This document shows positions 23,143-32,421 of a DNA stretch of 64,000 nt, in pieces (position 1 is the first letter of the stretch; every line of letters starts with the position of its first letter). The stretch lies in NCBI GenBank assembly GCA_964423835.1, contig CAYRGJ010000012.1:17043-81042 (forward strand). The letters run 5' to 3'. The notes beneath the pieces were generated by a model. That model made no database searches. It was given only the letters and a program-made list of their open reading frames with translations, and was not told the origin of the DNA. Both the position numbers and the translations under genes were made by a program. This stretch comes from JAFGCL01 sp964423835 (GTDB lineage Bacteria; Chloroflexota; Dehalococcoidia; UBA2247; RBG-13-53-26).

Positions 23143-25578
23143 ATGAAGGTCCCATTCAGCTGGCTGAAGGATTGCGTGGCCATCGAGGCGGGCGCGCCGG
23201 AGATCGCCAGCCGCCTGACCATGGCCGGCATCGAGACCAGCGTGACCGGAACCACGGGCGAAGCCTGGGGCAACATCACCGTGGGGCAGATAGTGGCCAT
23301 CGAGCCCCATCCCAACGCCGACCGGCTGCAGCTGGCCACCATCGACTTCGGCCGGGGCCGGGCAAAGGTGGTGTGCGGCGCCCCCAACATCCGCGTCGGC
23401 GACAAGGTGCCCTTCGCGCAGGTGGGGGCGGAGCTCACTGACCCGCACACCGGCAAGAAGGCCAGGCTCAAGCCGGCCAAGATCCGCGGCGTGGCCTCCG
23501 AGGGCATGGCCTGCTCCGAGAAGGAGCTGGGCATCTCCGAAAGCCACGAAGGGGTGCTGGTCCTGCCCGCCGATGCCCCGCTGGGAGCGCCCCTGGCCGA
23601 GTACCTGGCGGATGCGGTGCTGGACCTGGAGTTGACGCCGAACCGCTCCGACTGCCTGTGCGTCCTGGGGGTGGCCCGGGAAGTGGCCGCTCTTACTGGA
23701 CAGAAGGTCAACGTTCCGCCTCCACTCTACTCCGAGGCCGGTCCGGATATCGGCGGCCTGGTCCGGGTGGAGATAGCCGACCCTGACCTCTGCCGGCGGT
23801 ACTGCGCCAGCCTGGTGCAGGGGATCAAGATCGGCCCGTCGCCTCCCTGGATGCAGCAGAGGCTGGCTGCCGCCGGTATGCGGCCCATCAATAACATCGT
23901 CGATATCACCAACTACGTCATGCTGGAGTACGGGCAACCACTGCACGCTTTCGACTACCACAAGATAGGCGGCGCCAGGATCGTGGTCCGCCGCGCCCGC
24001 CCGGGCGAGAAGCTGACCAGCCTGGACGGTGTGGACCGAGAGCTTACCGCGGATATGCTGGTCATCGCCGATGAGTCCGTCCCCGTAGCCATCGCCGGAG
24101 TCATGGGCGGGGCCAACAGCGAGGTCACCGAAGCTACCACCGCCATCCTGCTGGAGTCGGCCAATTTCAACCAGGTCAGCATCCGCCGGACCTCGTCCGG
24201 GCTACGGCTGCGCAGCGAGGCCTCCATGCGCTTCGAAAGGGGCCTGGCCCCCGAGCTGACCGTGCCGGCGCTGCGCCGGGCCACCCAGCTCATGCTGCAG
24301 ATCGCCGGCGGGACGGCCGCCGTTGGACTGGCCGACGCCTATCCCGAGCCAGCCCCGGCCCGCGTCATCCGCCTGCGCACCTCGACCGTCCGGCAGCTCC
24401 TGGGCCTGGAGGTCAGCCAGGAGCAGATCATCAAGGTCCTGACCTCTCTGGCCTTCGACTGCACCGCGGCCGGCGCCGGGGAGACCACGGTTACCGTTCC
24501 CTACTGGCGCCTGGACGTCCGGGAGCCGGCCGACCTGGCGGAGGAGGTCGCCCGGATCATGGGCTACGACGCCATCCCCATCACCACTCTGGCCAGCGAG
24601 CTGCCCCGGCAGCAGGCGGACACCGGCCTCGCCTTCCGGGAGCAGGTCCGGGACCTGATGGTGGCCGCCGGCATGCAGGAGATCATCACCTACTCCCTTA
24701 CCAGCCGGGAGAAGCTGGCCAGGGCGGCCAGCGCGGACAACGCCATCCGGGTGGCCAACCCTCTCAGCACGGAGCTGGAGTACCTGCGCACCAGCCTCCG
24801 CCCCGGCCTGCTGGCCGCTCTGTCGGCCAACCAGAAGTACGAGGACGGCGGGATCAGGCTCTTCGAGATCGGCCGCGTCTTCCTGGGCCGGGGCCACGAT
24901 CTGCCGGAGGAGAGGGAGGTCCTGGCCGGCGTTATCAGCGGCCCCCGCGGGGCCCTGTCGTGGCTGGGGGAAAAGGGACAGTCGGACTTCTTCGATGCCA
25001 AGGGCGCCGTGGAGGCCGTGCTCTCCCGGCTGGGCATAGAGGCCAGGTTCGAGGCCGGGGGTGAGGAAAAGCTCCTCCCGGGGCGGTGCGCCCGGATCAT
25101 CTCCAGTGAGACCTGCACCAGCCCGGCAGCGGAGAGACCAAAGGCGTCCGGGCCAGCGGTGCTGGGCATCGTCGGAGAGCTGCACCCGGGGGTGGCCGAG
25201 AGCTTCGAGCTGCTGCCCCAGCCCGTGGCCATCTTTGAGATCGACATCGAGCGGCTGGCCGCATCAGCCGGGGCCCGGCGGGGCTTCCGCCCGCTCTCCC
25301 GCTTCCCGCGGTCGGTCAGGGACATCGCGGTCCTGGTGGACGTGCAGGCGCCCGCCAGCAGGATGCTGGACATCATTCGGAGCGTCCCGCTGGTGAGCCA
25401 CGTTTACCTCTTCGATCTGTACTCCGGGAAGCAGGTGCCGGCCGGCAAGAAGTCCGTGGCCTTCCGCATAGCCTACCAGTCTGAAGCCCGCACCCTGACC
25501 GAGGAGGAGCTGGAGGCCGCCGAGGGCCAGGTACTGTCCCGCCTGGCGAAGGAAACCGGCGCCACCCGTCGAGGATAG
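23143..25578 (+). CDS. pheT: Phenylalanyl-tRNA synthetase beta subunit
   Basis: Beta subunit of 811 residues that edits mis-charged tyrosine and binds tRNA-Phe. In order: EMAP-like tRNA-binding domain (about 40-150), B3/B4 editing domain with NIVDITNYVMLEYGQPLHAFD, B5 domain, the inactive synthetase core, and the ferredoxin-fold anticodon domain starting at SRFPRSVRDIAVLV. Last gene of the infC operon; it converges with recO after 22 bp. Confidence 0.96.
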   Translation: MKVPFSWLKDCVAIEAGAPEIASRLTMAGIETSVTGTTGEAWGNITVGQIVAIEPHPNADRLQLATIDFGRGRAKVVCGAPNIRVGDKVPFAQVGAELTDPHTGKKARLKPAKIRGVASEGMACSEKELGISESHEGVLVLPADAPLGAPLAEYLADAVLDLELTPNRSDCLCVLGVAREVAALTGQKVNVPPPLYSEAGPDIGGLVRVEIADPDLCRRYCASLVQGIKIGPSPPWMQQRLAAAGMRPINNIVDITNYVMLEYGQPLHAFDYHKIGGARIVVRRARPGEKLTSLDGVDRELTADMLVIADESVPVAIAGVMGGANSEVTEATTAILLESANFNQVSIRRTSSGLRLRSEASMRFERGLAPELTVPALRRATQLMLQIAGGTAAVGLADAYPEPAPARVIRLRTSTVRQLLGLEVSQEQIIKVLTSLAFDCTAAGAGETTVTVPYWRLDVREPADLAEEVARIMGYDAIPITTLASELPRQQADTGLAFREQVRDLMVAAGMQEIITYSLTSREKLARAASADNAIRVANPLSTELEYLRTSLRPGLLAALSANQKYEDGGIRLFEIGRVFLGRGHDLPEEREVLAGVISGPRGALSWLGEKGQSDFFDAKGAVEAVLSRLGIEARFEAGGEEKLLPGRCARIISSETCTSPAAERPKASGPAVLGIVGELHPGVAESFELLPQPVAIFEIDIERLAASAGARRGFRPLSRFPRSVRDIAVLVDVQAPASRMLDIIRSVPLVSHVYLFDLYSGKQVPAGKKSVAFRIAYQSEARTLTEEELEAAEGQVLSRLAKETGATRRG

Positions 25579-25600
25579 CCGGGGCGCGAGCTGCCCCGGT

Positions 25601-26425
25601 TCACGCGCCGTCCGGCTGGCCGCCGTCAACAGGCCAGCCTTCCCCAGCGGGACGAGGGCGCCCGCCCGGCCCCTCGCCCGCGCGCAGCTCGCGCAGCCAC
25701 CTGGCGGAGGCCACCTCCCGGTCCAGCACATAGGTGACGAAGCCCTGCATCAGGTCCTCTATCTCTCTGGCCAGGGAAGGGCGCACCTTCAGGCGGGCGA
25801 CGTCCGCCACCCCGTGGCGGGCCAGGTAACGCAGCACCTTCACCACCTGCACGGACGCGGGCCGGTCCAGGCCCTCCTGTCCGCGGCAGGCCGGGCACAG
25901 CAGCCCTGCGGCGGATGGGCTGAAGTAGTTGGTGACCGGCTCCAGCTGACGGTGGCACAGGGCGCACTCCCACACCTCGGGCAGGAAACCGGAACTGGCC
26001 AGGGAGTGAAACTCGAAGTGCCGCAGGACCAGGGCCGGGTCCAGCCCGCGGTCGAGGCAGACCAGGCTATCCACCAGGCAGCGGTAGAGAGACCGGTTCT
26101 CCGCGCCCTCGGCGCTCAGCCGGTCGGCCAGGTCCGCGGCGTACAGGCCGCAGGATAGGAGCCACAGGTCGGACCGCAGGCCCGGGAAGGAGTCCAGGGT
26201 CTCGCACCCCGAGACAATGTCGAAGCTGCGGCCCTCGGCCACCATCAGGGCGCAATGCGTCAGCGGCTCCAGGTGGCCCGCCAGGCGGCTGCGGGGCCGC
26301 CTGACCCCCCGGGCAATCGCCCTCACCTTCCCCCGCTCAGGGGTGCAGAAGGTGACGATGGCGTCCGCCTCTCCCGTATGCAGCCGCTTCAGGACCACGC
26401 CCGCCGTCTTGTACAGCCGGGACAT
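25601..26425 (-). CDS. recO: DNA repair protein RecO
   Basis: RecO of 274 residues, which loads RecA with RecF and RecR during gap repair. It has the N-terminal OB fold (VLKRLHTGEADAIVTF) and a zinc finger of four cysteines, CALC then CPAC, around residues 150-180. A TAGAAT -10-like box (26437-26432) ends six bases before the ATG, so the message may start at or next to the start codon; there is no ribosome site. The C-terminal 40 residues are Arg/Gly/Pro-rich and poorly conserved. Confidence 0.93.
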   Translation of the reverse strand: MSRLYKTAGVVLKRLHTGEADAIVTFCTPERGKVRAIARGVRRPRSRLAGHLEPLTHCALMVAEGRSFDIVSGCETLDSFPGLRSDLWLLSCGLYAADLADRLSAEGAENRSLYRCLVDSLVCLDRGLDPALVLRHFEFHSLASSGFLPEVWECALCHRQLEPVTNYFSPSAAGLLCPACRGQEGLDRPASVQVVKVLRYLARHGVADVARLKVRPSLAREIEDLMQGFVTYVLDREVASARWLRELRAGEGPGGRPRPAGEGWPVDGGQPDGA

Positions 26426-26499
26426 GGCCCCATTCTATCACCACGAGAGGCCGGGCCGCTTTCCCGAACGCGCCACTGACGCCGCGGCGCTCCTCCGCG

Positions 26500-26571
26500 C
26501 GCCACTGCCGCCGCCAGGACGGCTCTTCAGGGCCTCCACTGCCCGCCGGGGACCTGTCGGCGGCAGTGGCG
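26500..26571. repeat. 14-bp inverted repeat between recO and mscL
   Basis: Perfect arms CGCCACTGCCGCCG (26500-26513) and CGGCGGCAGTGGCG (26558-26571), 44 bp apart. The right arm ends 7 bp before a TATACT box at 26579, so it may be an operator or an RNA hairpin upstream of mscL. Confidence 0.5.
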
Positions 26572-26662
26572 CATGCTGTATACTGTATCTTGCGATCGCG
26601 GGGTGAGACGGCCTCGACCCGGTCAGATGAAGACGGTAGCAAGAAAGGAGAGAAGACCAGCA

Positions 26663-27124
26663 GTGCTCAAGGAGTTCAAGGAGTTCATCATGCGCGGCAA
26701 CATGATAGACATGGCCGTGGGCATCATTATCGGTGCAGCCTTCAGCGCCATCGTCAACTCCCTGGTCAAGGACATCATCATGCCGCCTATAGGCCTCATC
26801 TGGGGGAAGGACTTCAACAACCTCTTCTGGACCATCAAAGATCCCCCCGCAGGAGCCATCGGCCCCTTTAACACGCCGGCAGACGTGGCGGCCGCCGGCG
26901 GCGTTACCATCAACTATGGCACCTTCATCAACTTCGTCATCACCTTCCTTATTGTGGCCTTTGTCATCTTCATGCTCATCCGCACCATCAACAGGATGCG
27001 CCGCGCTGTCGAGAAGCAGCAGGAAGCCGCCGCCGCGACCAAGGACTGCCCGTTTTGCCTGTCGGCGATCCCGGCCAAGGCCTCCCGCTGCCCGCAGTGC
27101 ACATCTGAGCTCAAGAGCGGGTAG
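26663..27124 (+). CDS. mscL: MscL-type mechanosensitive channel with C-terminal zinc ribbon
   Basis: Large-conductance mechanosensitive channel of 153 residues that opens under membrane tension and releases solutes during osmotic downshock. Helix one is FIMRGNMIDMAVGIIIGAAFSAIV split by the conserved RGN, and helix two is FINFVITFLIVAFVIFMLI. The usual charged C-terminal helix (MRRAVEKQQ) is followed by an added zinc ribbon, CPFC then CPQC. GTG at 26663 aligns with the family start LKEFKEF; an ATG at 26627 behind no clear site is the alternative. Confidence 0.93.
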   Translation: MLKEFKEFIMRGNMIDMAVGIIIGAAFSAIVNSLVKDIIMPPIGLIWGKDFNNLFWTIKDPPAGAIGPFNTPADVAAAGGVTINYGTFINFVITFLIVAFVIFMLIRTINRMRRAVEKQQEAAAATKDCPFCLSAIPAKASRCPQCTSELKSG

Positions 27125-27166
27125 GCTCCAGCCGGCTGGCCCCGCGAATCAGGCCCCGCGAATCAG

Positions 27167-27190
27167 CCCGTCCCGCCCCGGCGGGACGGG
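27167..27190 (+). terminator. Rho-independent terminator after mscL
   Basis: GC-rich stem of nine or more base pairs (27167-27175 with 27182-27190) followed by CCTCTTTCT. Confidence 0.8.
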
Positions 27191-27392
27191 CCTCTTTCTG
27201 TCAGGCGGACCCGTGAGGGACTTCTGGTGTCCCGGGGCGCGGGCCGGCCAGATTCCCATACGCGTCCCTCCGAACGCCAGGCCGGGGCGTGAGGGGCTTC
27301 TGTGATGCGCCGCCCCCCAAATGAGAGCCAGATGTGAGGCCGGCGTGGTACCTTTGGTGACAATCGACTAAGTATATTATGGATCATGTCGT

Positions 27393-27806
27393 ATGAATAG
27401 CTTACAGCGACTGACCCGCTCCAGCCGCGGCTTCACCCTGGTGGAGCTGCTGGTGGTCATGCTCATCCTGGGCGGCCTGTCCTCTGTCGTGGTGCTGGCT
27501 ATTACCCGCTTTTCCGGAGCGGGCACCGCCGACGCCGCCAATGCCGAGACGCACCAGGTCCGCGCTGCTATAGAGGCCTGCTTCGTCGACGCCGGCGCCG
27601 CCGGCACCGACAACGGCACCGTCATCAACTGGGACGGCACGGAGGGCGTCATGACCGTCACCAGCCCCAACGGCCTGACCTATGATGCCGCGGACTATCT
27701 TCGCAGCAAGCTCAAGGCCACCTACGTCATTCGAGACGGGGACATCGCGGGCGTGGTCTCCTCTGATTGGCCCGGCATCACCTGGGTGGACAACCACTGG
27801 GAGTAG
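27393..27806 (+). CDS. Type IV prepilin-like protein
   Basis: Pseudopilin-type protein of 137 residues. A short basic leader ends at the prepilin peptidase site RG/FTLVELLVV with Glu at position 5 of the mature protein, followed by one hydrophobic helix. The C-terminal half contains DGTEGVMTVTSPNG and a tryptophan-rich end, with one cysteine. No pilus assembly genes are nearby, so it is an orphan pilin. An AT-rich TATTAT box at 27375-27380 lies only 12 nt upstream of the ATG and there is no ribosome site. Confidence 0.87.
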   Translation: MNSLQRLTRSSRGFTLVELLVVMLILGGLSSVVVLAITRFSGAGTADAANAETHQVRAAIEACFVDAGAAGTDNGTVINWDGTEGVMTVTSPNGLTYDAADYLRSKLKATYVIRDGDIAGVVSSDWPGITWVDNHWE

Positions 27807-28230
27807 TCGCGCTCTCCACGCTCCGCACTGCGCCCTGCAAACCGCGCCTTCCGCCGTACTTGAGAGGAACTTGTGAATTCCTCCCCGCCCCACGGTACGC
27901 CGTTGTGACCGGCCTGAGGTAGTCTGGCGCTGGCCAATGGCACCCTGGACCGATATCGTTTCTGCTCACAGGGAGGGCCCATGCTATACTGTCTCACGGT
28001 GGAGAAAGACTCAGAGAACCGGCTGAATACGGGGGTCGAGTGGAGGGGGCCAGGACCGATCAGACGGGCGTCTATGGCGCGCGCGGCATCGGTCCGTTGC
28101 GGCCATGTTGAGGGCCGCGCCGCCGCCGACGACGTGCCGCCCCTTTCCCGCAACTCACGCGCCTTCACCGGCGCGGCCGCGGCCCCGCTTTCCGTCACGC
28201 GCATCTGTGGTCTCCCGGGAAGCAGGCTCG
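27807..28230. other. Gene-free stretch before the glucan phosphorylase
   Basis: No conserved reading frame is seen. The only clear signal is the extended -10 at 27982-27990. The remaining 240 bases downstream are GC-rich untranslated sequence or leader. Confidence 0.5.
27982..27990 (+). promoter_or_regulatory. Extended -10 promoter for the glucan phosphorylase
   Basis: TGCTATACT, an extended -10 without a good -35. The same TGC extension occurs at 20931, 33580 (other strand) and 38211. Confidence 0.45.
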
Positions 28231-30396
28231 ATGGCCATTGATCCCTGCCACAGCGGGCTCCCGGAGCGCATCGGCAGGCTGGTGGAGCTCACCTATAACC
28301 TGTGGTGGAGCTGGCACCCCGAGGGGCGCGACCTCTTTCGCATGCTGGACTATGGCATGTGGAAGATCAGCGGGCATAACCCGGTCCAGATACTGCGCGA
28401 GGTCCACCCGGAAAGGCTGAAGGCGGCCAGCACGGACCCGGCCTTCCTGGCCCTGTACGACCTGGTGATGGCCCGCTTCGACGCGGACATGGCCGGAGAG
28501 CAGTCATGGTTCGCCACCAGGCACCCCAATGCCCTGAGCGGCCCCGTTGCCTATTTCTCCGCCGAGTTCGCCATCCACAGCTCCCTGCCGCTGTACGCCG
28601 GAGGCCTGGGCATCCTGGCCGGAGACATCTGCAAGGAGGCCAGCGACCTGGGGCTGCCCATGGTCGGCGTGGGACTGATGTACCCGCAGGGCTACTTCAG
28701 GCAGCGCATCTCCATCGACGGGTGGCAGGAGGAGGTCTACTCGCGGCTCGACTTCGAGCAGGCGCCCCTCCTCCCCGTATTCGCCCTTGACGGCAGCCGG
28801 AACCTGGCCAGCGTTCATCTGGGTGACCGGCGGCTGTTCCTCTCCGCCTGGCAGGTGCGGGTGGGGGCTACCACCCTGTACCTCATCGACACCAACGTTG
28901 AGGAGAACTCGCCCCACGACCGGGACCTCTCGGCCCGGCTCTACAGCGCCGACCGCGAGGTGCGCATCCAGCAGGAGATCGTGCTGGGCACCGGCGGGGT
29001 CCGCATACTGAGGGCACTGGGAGTGCGGCCGTCCCGGTGGCATGCCAACGAGGGGCACACGGCCTTCATGATGCTGGAGCGTTTGGCGGAGCAGGCCGCC
29101 TCGGGCGTCGACTTCGACCGGGCCCTCGAGAAGGTGCGGTCCACTACCATATTCACCACCCACACGCCGGTGCCGGCCGGCCACGATGTTTTCTCCATCG
29201 AGTCGATAGACCGCTATCTCTCCGGCTACTACTCCCTGCCGGGCATGAGCCGTGATGCGGTGCTGCGGCTGGGCCGCTCCCACCACCAGGACGGCGGCTT
29301 CAACATGACGGCCCTGGCCCTGGCCACCAGCAGCCACTGCAATGCGGTCAGCCGGCTGCACGGCGTGGTGGCCCGCCGGATGTGGCAGGGGTACTGGCCG
29401 CAGGCCAGGCGGGAAGAGGACGTGCCTATCGTCCACATCACCAACGGCGTCCACGCGCCCACCTGGATCGACCCCGAGATGAACCGGCTGTTCCAGAGGT
29501 ACCTGGACATAGACTGGATGGACCGGCACGACGATCCGGACCTGTGGGCCCGCGTCGCCGGCATCCCCGACGAGGAGCTCTGGAGGGTGCGCAGCAAGCT
29601 GAAGATGAAGCTGGTGAACCTCATCCTGGAGCTGGCCCAGAGAGGCTGGTCCAGCCGGGCCATGGAGGCGCAGCAGGTGGTGGCCATGGGCGCCCTGCTG
29701 CACCCGGAGATCCTGACCATCGGCTTCGTCCGGCGCTTCGCCGGGTACAAGCGGCCGGCCCTGATCTTCCATGACGTGGACCGCCTGAAGCGCATCGTGG
29801 GGGATCCATGGCGCCCGGTCCAGATTGTCTTTGCCGGCAAGTCCCACCCCGCCGATTCGCCGGCCAAGCGGTCCCTGCACGGTGTTTGCACCGCGGCCGC
29901 CGACCGGGACTTCCAGGGCAAGATCGCCTTTGTCAGCGACCACGACATGCACATGGCCCACTACCTGGTGGCCGGGGTGGACGTGTGGCTCAACAACCCC
30001 CGCCGCCTGCAGGAAGCCTGCGGTACCAGCGGCATGAAGGCCTCGCTGAACGGAGTGCCGCACCTGAGCGTCGCCGACGGCTGGTGGCACGAGGGCTACA
30101 ACGGCCGCAACGGCTGGAGCATCGGTGACGGGGTCGAGCCCTCCGGCCCGGACGAGGAAGACAACGTGGACGCGGAGTCGCTGTACCGCCTCCTGGAGCA
30201 GGAGATCGTGCCCCTCTTCTATGATCGGGACCTGAACGGGGTGCCGCACCGCTGGGTGGGGGTGGTGAAGGAGGTCATCCGCTCCGTGGTGCCGGCCTAC
30301 TGCGCCCGCCGAATGCTCAAGGGCTACACCGATCAGCTTTACCTGGACCGGGAAGAGGCGGCCTGCGGCAAGGTCCCCGAGCTGTCATCCCAGTAG
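28231..30396 (+). CDS. glgP: Alpha-glucan phosphorylase, bacterial/archaeal GlgP type
   Basis: PLP-dependent phosphorylase of 721 residues that releases glucose-1-phosphate from glycogen or maltodextrin. It starts with LPERIGRLVELTYNLWWSWHPEG, the signature of the short GlgP group (Thermus/Thermotoga type) rather than the 830-residue animal-like enzymes. Further family blocks are AYFSAEFAIHSSLPLYAGGLGILAGD, HANEGHTAFMMLERL, FVRRFAGYKRP and GTSGMKASLNGVPHLSVADGWWHEG, the PLP-proximal region. ATG at 28231 is chosen by alignment to the family start; the open frame continues upstream without conserved sequence. Confidence 0.92.
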   Translation: MAIDPCHSGLPERIGRLVELTYNLWWSWHPEGRDLFRMLDYGMWKISGHNPVQILREVHPERLKAASTDPAFLALYDLVMARFDADMAGEQSWFATRHPNALSGPVAYFSAEFAIHSSLPLYAGGLGILAGDICKEASDLGLPMVGVGLMYPQGYFRQRISIDGWQEEVYSRLDFEQAPLLPVFALDGSRNLASVHLGDRRLFLSAWQVRVGATTLYLIDTNVEENSPHDRDLSARLYSADREVRIQQEIVLGTGGVRILRALGVRPSRWHANEGHTAFMMLERLAEQAASGVDFDRALEKVRSTTIFTTHTPVPAGHDVFSIESIDRYLSGYYSLPGMSRDAVLRLGRSHHQDGGFNMTALALATSSHCNAVSRLHGVVARRMWQGYWPQARREEDVPIVHITNGVHAPTWIDPEMNRLFQRYLDIDWMDRHDDPDLWARVAGIPDEELWRVRSKLKMKLVNLILELAQRGWSSRAMEAQQVVAMGALLHPEILTIGFVRRFAGYKRPALIFHDVDRLKRIVGDPWRPVQIVFAGKSHPADSPAKRSLHGVCTAAADRDFQGKIAFVSDHDMHMAHYLVAGVDVWLNNPRRLQEACGTSGMKASLNGVPHLSVADGWWHEGYNGRNGWSIGDGVEPSGPDEEDNVDAESLYRLLEQEIVPLFYDRDLNGVPHRWVGVVKEVIRSVVPAYCARRMLKGYTDQLYLDREEAACGKVPELSSQ

Positions 30397-30481
30397 CCGC
30401 CGGGCCCGGCGCCCGCCCTTCGATGTCCTCCATGGCGCCTCGGGCTACAGCCACTACGCGGCCTGGGACGGCGCTTCCTGC

Positions 30482-30549
30482 TGCGGCCGCTATTCAGCCT
30501 GGAGTTGCGGCCGCTATTCGGCCTCGAGCTGCGGCCCCCGCTCCAGCTG
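30482..30549. repeat. Degenerate 24-bp repeats between glgP and typA
   Basis: TGCGGCCGCTATTC occurs at 30482 and 30506, followed by decayed units each beginning with TGC. Together they fill the gap between the convergent glgP and typA ends. Confidence 0.5.
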
Positions 30550-32397
30550 CTACCCGGCCTCGGACTGCGCTTCCCGCCGCGCCGCGTAGCTGGCCCTCAA
30601 GCGCTGCTGCTGGCCGAGCAGCTTCTTGCGCAGCCGGATGTTCTTTGGCGTCACCTCCACCAGCTCGTCGTCATTGATGAAGTCCAGGGCCTGCTCCAGG
30701 CTCATCCTGACCGGCGGGGCCAGCTTGATGGCGATGTCGGAGGTGGAGGACCGGATGTTGGTCTGCTTCTTCTCTTTGCACACGTTAACCGGGAGGTCGT
30801 TGCCCCGCGAGTTGAGCCCCACGATCATGCCTTCATAGACCATGGTGCCCGGGTCGATGAAGGTGACGCCCCGCCCCTGCGCGTTGTTCAGGCCGTAGAT
30901 CACCGCCACCCCCTCCGCCGCGGCCACCAGGGCCCCGCTGCGGACAGAGACGATGTCGCCCACCCAAGGCTCGAAGCCCAGAAAGAGCGTGTTCATGACC
31001 CCTTCGCCCCTGGTGGCTGTCAGGAAGGCTCCGCGGAAGCCGATCAGGCCCCTGGTGGGTATGCGGAAGGCCAGGTGAACGTTGCCCTGCCCGTCATTCC
31101 GCATGTCGGCCAGCCGGGCCTGCCTCTTGCTCAGCATCTCGGTCAGGATGCCCACGTACCCGCCGACGGTCTCGATCTCCAGGGACTCCATCGGCTCCAG
31201 CACCACGCCATTCTCCAGGCGGGTGATGGCCTCGGGCTTTGACACCTGGAACTCGTACCCTTCTCGCCGCATGGTCTCCACCAGGATGGCCAGGTGCAGC
31301 TCTCCCCGGCCGGAGACCAGGAACACGTCCGGGCTGTCCGTCTCGTCCACCCTCAGGCTGATGTTGGTCTCCAGCTCCTTGAAGAGCCGGTTCCGCAGGT
31401 GCCGGGAGGTGCAGTACAGCCCTTCCCGGCCGGCGAAGGGAGAGGTGTTGACCCCGAAGGTCATCTTCACGGTAGGCTGACCCACCTTGATGGCCGGCAG
31501 GGCATCGGGGCAATCGGGGCTGGCCACGGTGTCGCCGATGCTGACCCGGTCGAAACCGGTCACGGCCACGATATCGCCCGCCAGGGCCCGGTCCGCCTCC
31601 AGGCGCTCCAGCCCCAGGTAGGTGAAGACCTGGTCGATCTCCTCGGGCCAGGCGCCGCCTTCGTCGTCCAGTATGACCACCGCGTCGTTCGGGGCCATGC
31701 TGCCGCGGCGTATCCGCCCGATGGCTATCTTGCCCTTGTAGTTGTCATAGTCGAGGTTGGAGACCATCATCTGCAGCGGCCCTTCTTCGATCGCCGGCCC
31801 CGGCACAGTGTGCAGAATGCACTCGAAGAGGGGCTCGAGGTCCTTGCCCTGGGCCTCCGGATCCAGGACCGCGTAGCCCTGCCTGGCGCTGGCGTAGAGC
31901 ACCGGGAAATCCAGCTGATCGGCATTGGTGGCCAGATCCAGGAAGAGGTCCTGGGTGAGGTCCACCACCTCCGCGATCCGGGATGCCTCCCGGTCGATCT
32001 TGTTGATGACCACGATGGGCTGCAGGCCGCGGGCCAGCGCCTGGCGCAGCACGAACTTGGTCTGCGGCATGGGGCCCTCGACCGAGTCCACCAGCAGCAG
32101 GCAACCGTCGGCCATGTTCAACACCCGCTCCACCTCCCCGCTGAAATCGGCGTGGCCGGGGGTGTCAATGATGTTGATCTTCACGCCACGGTAGAAGAGG
32201 GCGGTGTTCTTGGCCAGGATGGTGATGCCCTTCTCGCGCTCCAGGGGGTTCCGGTCCATGATGAACTGCCCCACCTGCTCGTTGTCCCGGAAGACCTTGC
32301 TCTGCTTGAGCATGGCGTCGACCAGGCTGGTCTTGCCGTGGTCCACGTGGGCAATGATAGCCACGTTGCGGATGTCGCTGCGACGGTCCTGGGCCAA
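30550..32397 (-). CDS. typA: Translational GTPase TypA/BipA
   Basis: Ribosome-associated GTPase of 615 residues involved in stress adaptation and 50S assembly. G1 is AHVDHGKTS, switch I GREKGIT-like (LEREKGITILAK), G3 DTPGHADF and G4 NKIDRE, followed by EF-G-like domains and the BipA C-terminal domain. The start is a TTG at 32397 with CGGAGGT upstream. It lies 24 bp after the CorA-like gene in one operon. Confidence 0.96.
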   Translation of the reverse strand: MAQDRRSDIRNVAIIAHVDHGKTSLVDAMLKQSKVFRDNEQVGQFIMDRNPLEREKGITILAKNTALFYRGVKINIIDTPGHADFSGEVERVLNMADGCLLLVDSVEGPMPQTKFVLRQALARGLQPIVVINKIDREASRIAEVVDLTQDLFLDLATNADQLDFPVLYASARQGYAVLDPEAQGKDLEPLFECILHTVPGPAIEEGPLQMMVSNLDYDNYKGKIAIGRIRRGSMAPNDAVVILDDEGGAWPEEIDQVFTYLGLERLEADRALAGDIVAVTGFDRVSIGDTVASPDCPDALPAIKVGQPTVKMTFGVNTSPFAGREGLYCTSRHLRNRLFKELETNISLRVDETDSPDVFLVSGRGELHLAILVETMRREGYEFQVSKPEAITRLENGVVLEPMESLEIETVGGYVGILTEMLSKRQARLADMRNDGQGNVHLAFRIPTRGLIGFRGAFLTATRGEGVMNTLFLGFEPWVGDIVSVRSGALVAAAEGVAVIYGLNNAQGRGVTFIDPGTMVYEGMIVGLNSRGNDLPVNVCKEKKQTNIRSSTSDIAIKLAPPVRMSLEQALDFINDDELVEVTPKNIRLRKKLLGQQQRLRASYAARREAQSEAG

Positions 32398-32421
32398 CCT
32401 ACCTCCGGGAAATCACCATGA

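Noticed and set aside
30423..30677. Ala/Pro-rich open frame after the glucan phosphorylase.
   Set aside because: It reads through degenerate 24-bp repeats and into typA on the other strand; composition only.
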